A stretch of DNA of 20,328 nucleotides from Larix sibirica (lineage: Eukaryota; Streptophyta; Pinopsida; Pinales; Pinaceae): NCBI GenBank assembly GCA_004151065.3, contig NWUY0300013228.1:19059-39386 (forward strand), in the 5' to 3' direction. A program made the position numbers and the translations under genes. Within the stretch, counting starts at the first letter, position 1. Every line of letters begins with the position of its first letter. Shown piece by piece: positions 17,976-20,328 of this stretch. The notes beneath the pieces are model-generated. The model was not told the origin of the DNA, made no database searches, and saw only the letters and a program-made list of their open reading frames with translations.

Positions 17976-18836
17976 AGAAAGAAAAAATTAGAGGGAGAGC
18001 TACAACTTGTAGATCACGAGATCAACATGAGAAGGATAAAGAAACAACCACGAGATCAAATATGGACATTGAGAATTAGGAAAGACCCTATGATGGTGAG
18101 GAGTTAATATTTGCAAGGATGGAGTCTCAAGTATTCAATATTTACACAAGCATGGGCTTAGTAATGGTAGGACTTGAGAGAAACAAAACCCCTTTTTAGA
18201 GCATCTCAACTTTTGTGAGAAATGAAAAAAACAAGACAAGTCAAAGGAAGAAGGAAAAACCAATTGTTGTAAAAGGGGTGTCCAATAACTAATCATTCCA
18301 ATGCATATGTAAAGAGGAAGAAGGTTGAGGTCAGTCCCTATGAGGGTGAGATAGATGGAATTAATTTGAATCATTGGTGCAACAATTATAAGTCTATTTC
18401 AATGTACATAATGTAAGGGAGGAGCAAAAAATAGGTTTTGAACTTTTGCCAAACTTAAGTTAGAAGGTTACAAAGAGATTTGTAAGGAAACCTACAATGA
18501 GACAATTATGCATAAGGAAGGCTGCTACTAATTATATGGGAGGTATTCAAAAACTTCCTCAAATCCCTTTTTACACTATTGGGTTTGAAGAAGACTAGTG
18601 GATTCGATGACATTATTACCAACAAAGGAAAGTGCAAAGTGTACACACTACATTAGGGGATCTCTCCCAAGAACTCGAACGTAGTCATAAAGTCCTTCGA
18701 TGGCCTTCATTGTCACATAAGGAAGCAAGATGTTATTCAATCCCAATATCATAGATGACTCTTGTGTAGAAGCCCAATTCAATGGACTTGACAAGAGAAA
18801 GGGGGAATGAAGTAAATTGATGAAGGAATAATTCAT
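17976..18836 (+). pseudogene. gag: gypsy gag relic (copy 2)
   Basis: Same content as 14640-15500; the GLHCHIR block lies at about 18700-18720. In this copy the following sequence is unbroken and leads into the LTR-like region at 18960-19170, but no pol is seen. Confidence 0.72.
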
Positions 18837-18959
18837 ACTTGTGATGATTACATGGTGACATTATGATATGGGAAAATGAATATAATGCACAAAAGTGTAT
18901 GTATGATTCAAGGATGAGGACAAGAGAAAATTTAGAGATGATGATCTCATGAAGATCAC

Positions 18960-19170
18960 TTGAGATATTTATGGAGATACTCATGGAAGATATTGTGGAG
19001 ATAGTTATGGAGATGGTTGAACAAGAAATCCTATTGAGGGATGTTTGTTATGATCACCTATTCCTATATAAGGGACCTCATTGTACTCTACTGTATCATG
19101 ATGAGAGAATTGTAGATCAATACAATGTGAGGTTTTATGGATATTTGTGCTTATGTTTGTGATTTTTAAG
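18960..19170 (+). promoter_or_regulatory. LTR-like promoter region upstream of the coiled-coil frame
   Basis: A short GGAGAT-rich repeat (18973-19020) is followed by CCTATATAAGG (TATATAA at 19065-19071). About 30-40 bases on comes TACTCTACTGTATCATGATG, then AATTGTAGATCAATACAATG. This order, TATA then a short R-like segment with AT-rich polyadenylation-type sequence, is what plant LTRs look like. Ends and a partner LTR are not found, so it could also be an ordinary promoter. Confidence 0.4.
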
Positions 19171-19192
19171 TGGTTGGGAATAAACAATTATA

Positions 19193-20328
19193 AATGCAAG
19201 AGCTTGCACTATTGCATCATTATCCATCCAGGCTGATAAAATTCTTGAAGATGCTAAAAGGGATATTGAAAAATTGAATGATAACTTTTAAAAGGATTTG
19301 GACCAATCTGAAAAAGAAAATGCCAGGCTTGCAAAAGAGTTGGAAAAAAGACCAATTGTTTTGAATATACCACCATTAAAAACATAGACTGGTCCGATAA
19401 CTGAATTGGAGAAGAAATTGAAAGAAAATGAAGAATTAATAACATAATATGTTTTGACGTTGACAGCGGAGCATGTAGAGCATGCACAAAAAATTGCACA
19501 ATCAGATTCAATAATTTCCAAATTGAAAAAAACCAATGACAGGCAAGGTAAAAAGTTTCTACGGAACATGTTTCAAAGGATCTCTATAGCAATGGAGCTT
19601 GAAAAAAAAAAGAAATAAAAAATATTGATAGTACATAACGTGGAAATGATATTCGTAGTTCCTTGAAAGAGCAAGAGAAGAGCTTAAAAATTCGAGAGAA
19701 GTGTTTACAAGAATGCCTTGTATTAATGAATGTTGGAGGTGATGTTTTTGGTTCATCACCAAGATACGAGGCAATGAAAGCAAAGGTAGCTGAAAAAGAA
19801 GTTGGGATTACAGAGCTGAAGCAAAAAATCTCGGAGGGTCAAAAAGCACATCATTTGGGATGTAATAAGGAAATTCAAAAACTGAAATCCACAATTGCAT
19901 ATTTGCAGGGAAAATTACAGAGGCGTGATGTTGACTACATGGAGGCAATTCCTATTCCTGCAAATGAGAAATATTTGGGGGACAAAGAGCTAGAGAAAGA
20001 AGTAGAGAAAATGAATTTTGAATTGGTTAAAGTTAAAAATCAATTAAAGAATAACAAAAAATATCTTGAATTGAAGGAAAAACGGAACACGGAGAGGTAT
20101 AAGAATAATGTGGAAGTGTTGAAGAGGTTGATGAGCGAAAAAAGTACTTTGTATAAAAATTTACAGACTGGTTGCCGGAAATGCAAAGAGCTTGAAAGAA
20201 AATTACAACAAAATCCTCCTACAGCTGCTGAAGAATCTGAGGCTTCTAAGAAAGGCAAGAGACAATGTACATAAATTTCTTCTTCTCGAGAGGAGCAATT
20301 GCAGAAATCTCATAAACAAGCTAGACTT
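19193..20328 (+). pseudogene. Long coiled-coil protein frame with five stops, runs off the window
   Basis: One reading path of about 375 codons gives a Lys/Glu-rich coiled coil throughout: QADKILEDAKRDIEKLND, KENARLAKELEKRP, ITELEKKLKENEELI, then from 19612 a second frame with SLKEQEKSLKIREK, ITELKQKISEG, KELEKEVEKMNFELVKVKNQ and CRKCKELERKLQQ. It changes frame once, at the A10 run 19602-19611. Stops lie at 19289, 19385, 19445, 19636 and 20272; all are TAA or TAG and there is no TGA. After the last stop the coiled-coil character continues (REEQLQKSHKQARL) to the edge. The longest intact part is 19663-20274 (203 codons). I do not recognise the family. Position just after an LTR-like promoter suggests a gag-type or accessory ORF of a retroelement; a decayed host coiled-coil gene is the alternative. 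Confidence 0.5.

Larger units (their letters stand above)
15830..18975 (+). repeat. Large direct repeat, copy 2
   Basis: The second copy of 12494-15639. Past 18975 the sequence continues without interruption into the LTR-like promoter and the coiled-coil frame, whereas copy 1 stops at the N. Copy 2 therefore looks like the version with genuine right-hand flank. Confidence 0.95.

Noticed and set aside
19193-20328. Alternative genetic code with TAA/TAG read as Gln
   Set aside because: CAA and CAG are common in the same frame, the tRNAs and transposons are ordinary plant types, and deamination explains the stops more simply.

Overview
The window looks like repeat-rich nuclear DNA of a land plant, most likely a seed plant with a large genome; a gymnosperm would fit but is not shown. 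The support is: nuclear-type plant tRNAs (initiator Met, Glu, Asn); several decayed Ty3/gypsy LTR retrotransposons; and a plant L1-type LINE relic with a zf-RVT domain followed by a plant RNase H domain. I see no intact host protein-coding gene. The only likely functional genes are two tRNA genes.

Layout. 1-1250 is the leader and gag of a gypsy element on the minus strand, with LTR-like sequence to about 1450. A tRNA-Asn pseudogene lies at 2640-2710 (-). 3000-4240 is a second LTR-element relic (+) with a gag zinc knuckle and the start of a reverse transcriptase. 4613-4684 (-) is tRNA-iMet and 4796-4869 (+) is tRNA-Glu, transcribed divergently; each is accompanied by a tandem duplication that carries a copy of its own 3' end. 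5592-7205 (+) is a gypsy pol relic (RT, RNase H, start of integrase). 7461-7682 holds two degraded tRNA-like sequences (Glu then Asn). 8281-9487 (-) is the remaining integrase part plus an adjoining 3' LTR. The two pol pieces are complementary and in opposite orientation. 9970-10530 is an unrecognised open frame. 10531-12396 has no recognisable gene.

The right third is dominated by a 3.1-kb direct repeat: 12494-15639 is repeated at 15830-18975 with an exact offset of 3336 and only two differences noticed. The copies are separated by a single N (15640) and a 189-bp stuttered junction, so an assembly artefact is a serious possibility. Each copy holds a LINE relic (zf-RVT plus RNase H) and then an LTR/gag fragment of the same gypsy family found at the left edge. 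After the second copy come an LTR-like promoter (TATA near 19065) and a long coiled-coil frame (19193-20328). That frame is broken by five stop codons, each one C-to-T change from a glutamine codon, and it runs off the right edge.

The genes do not form a pathway. This is a nested, decaying transposon landscape with a small tRNA locus inside it.
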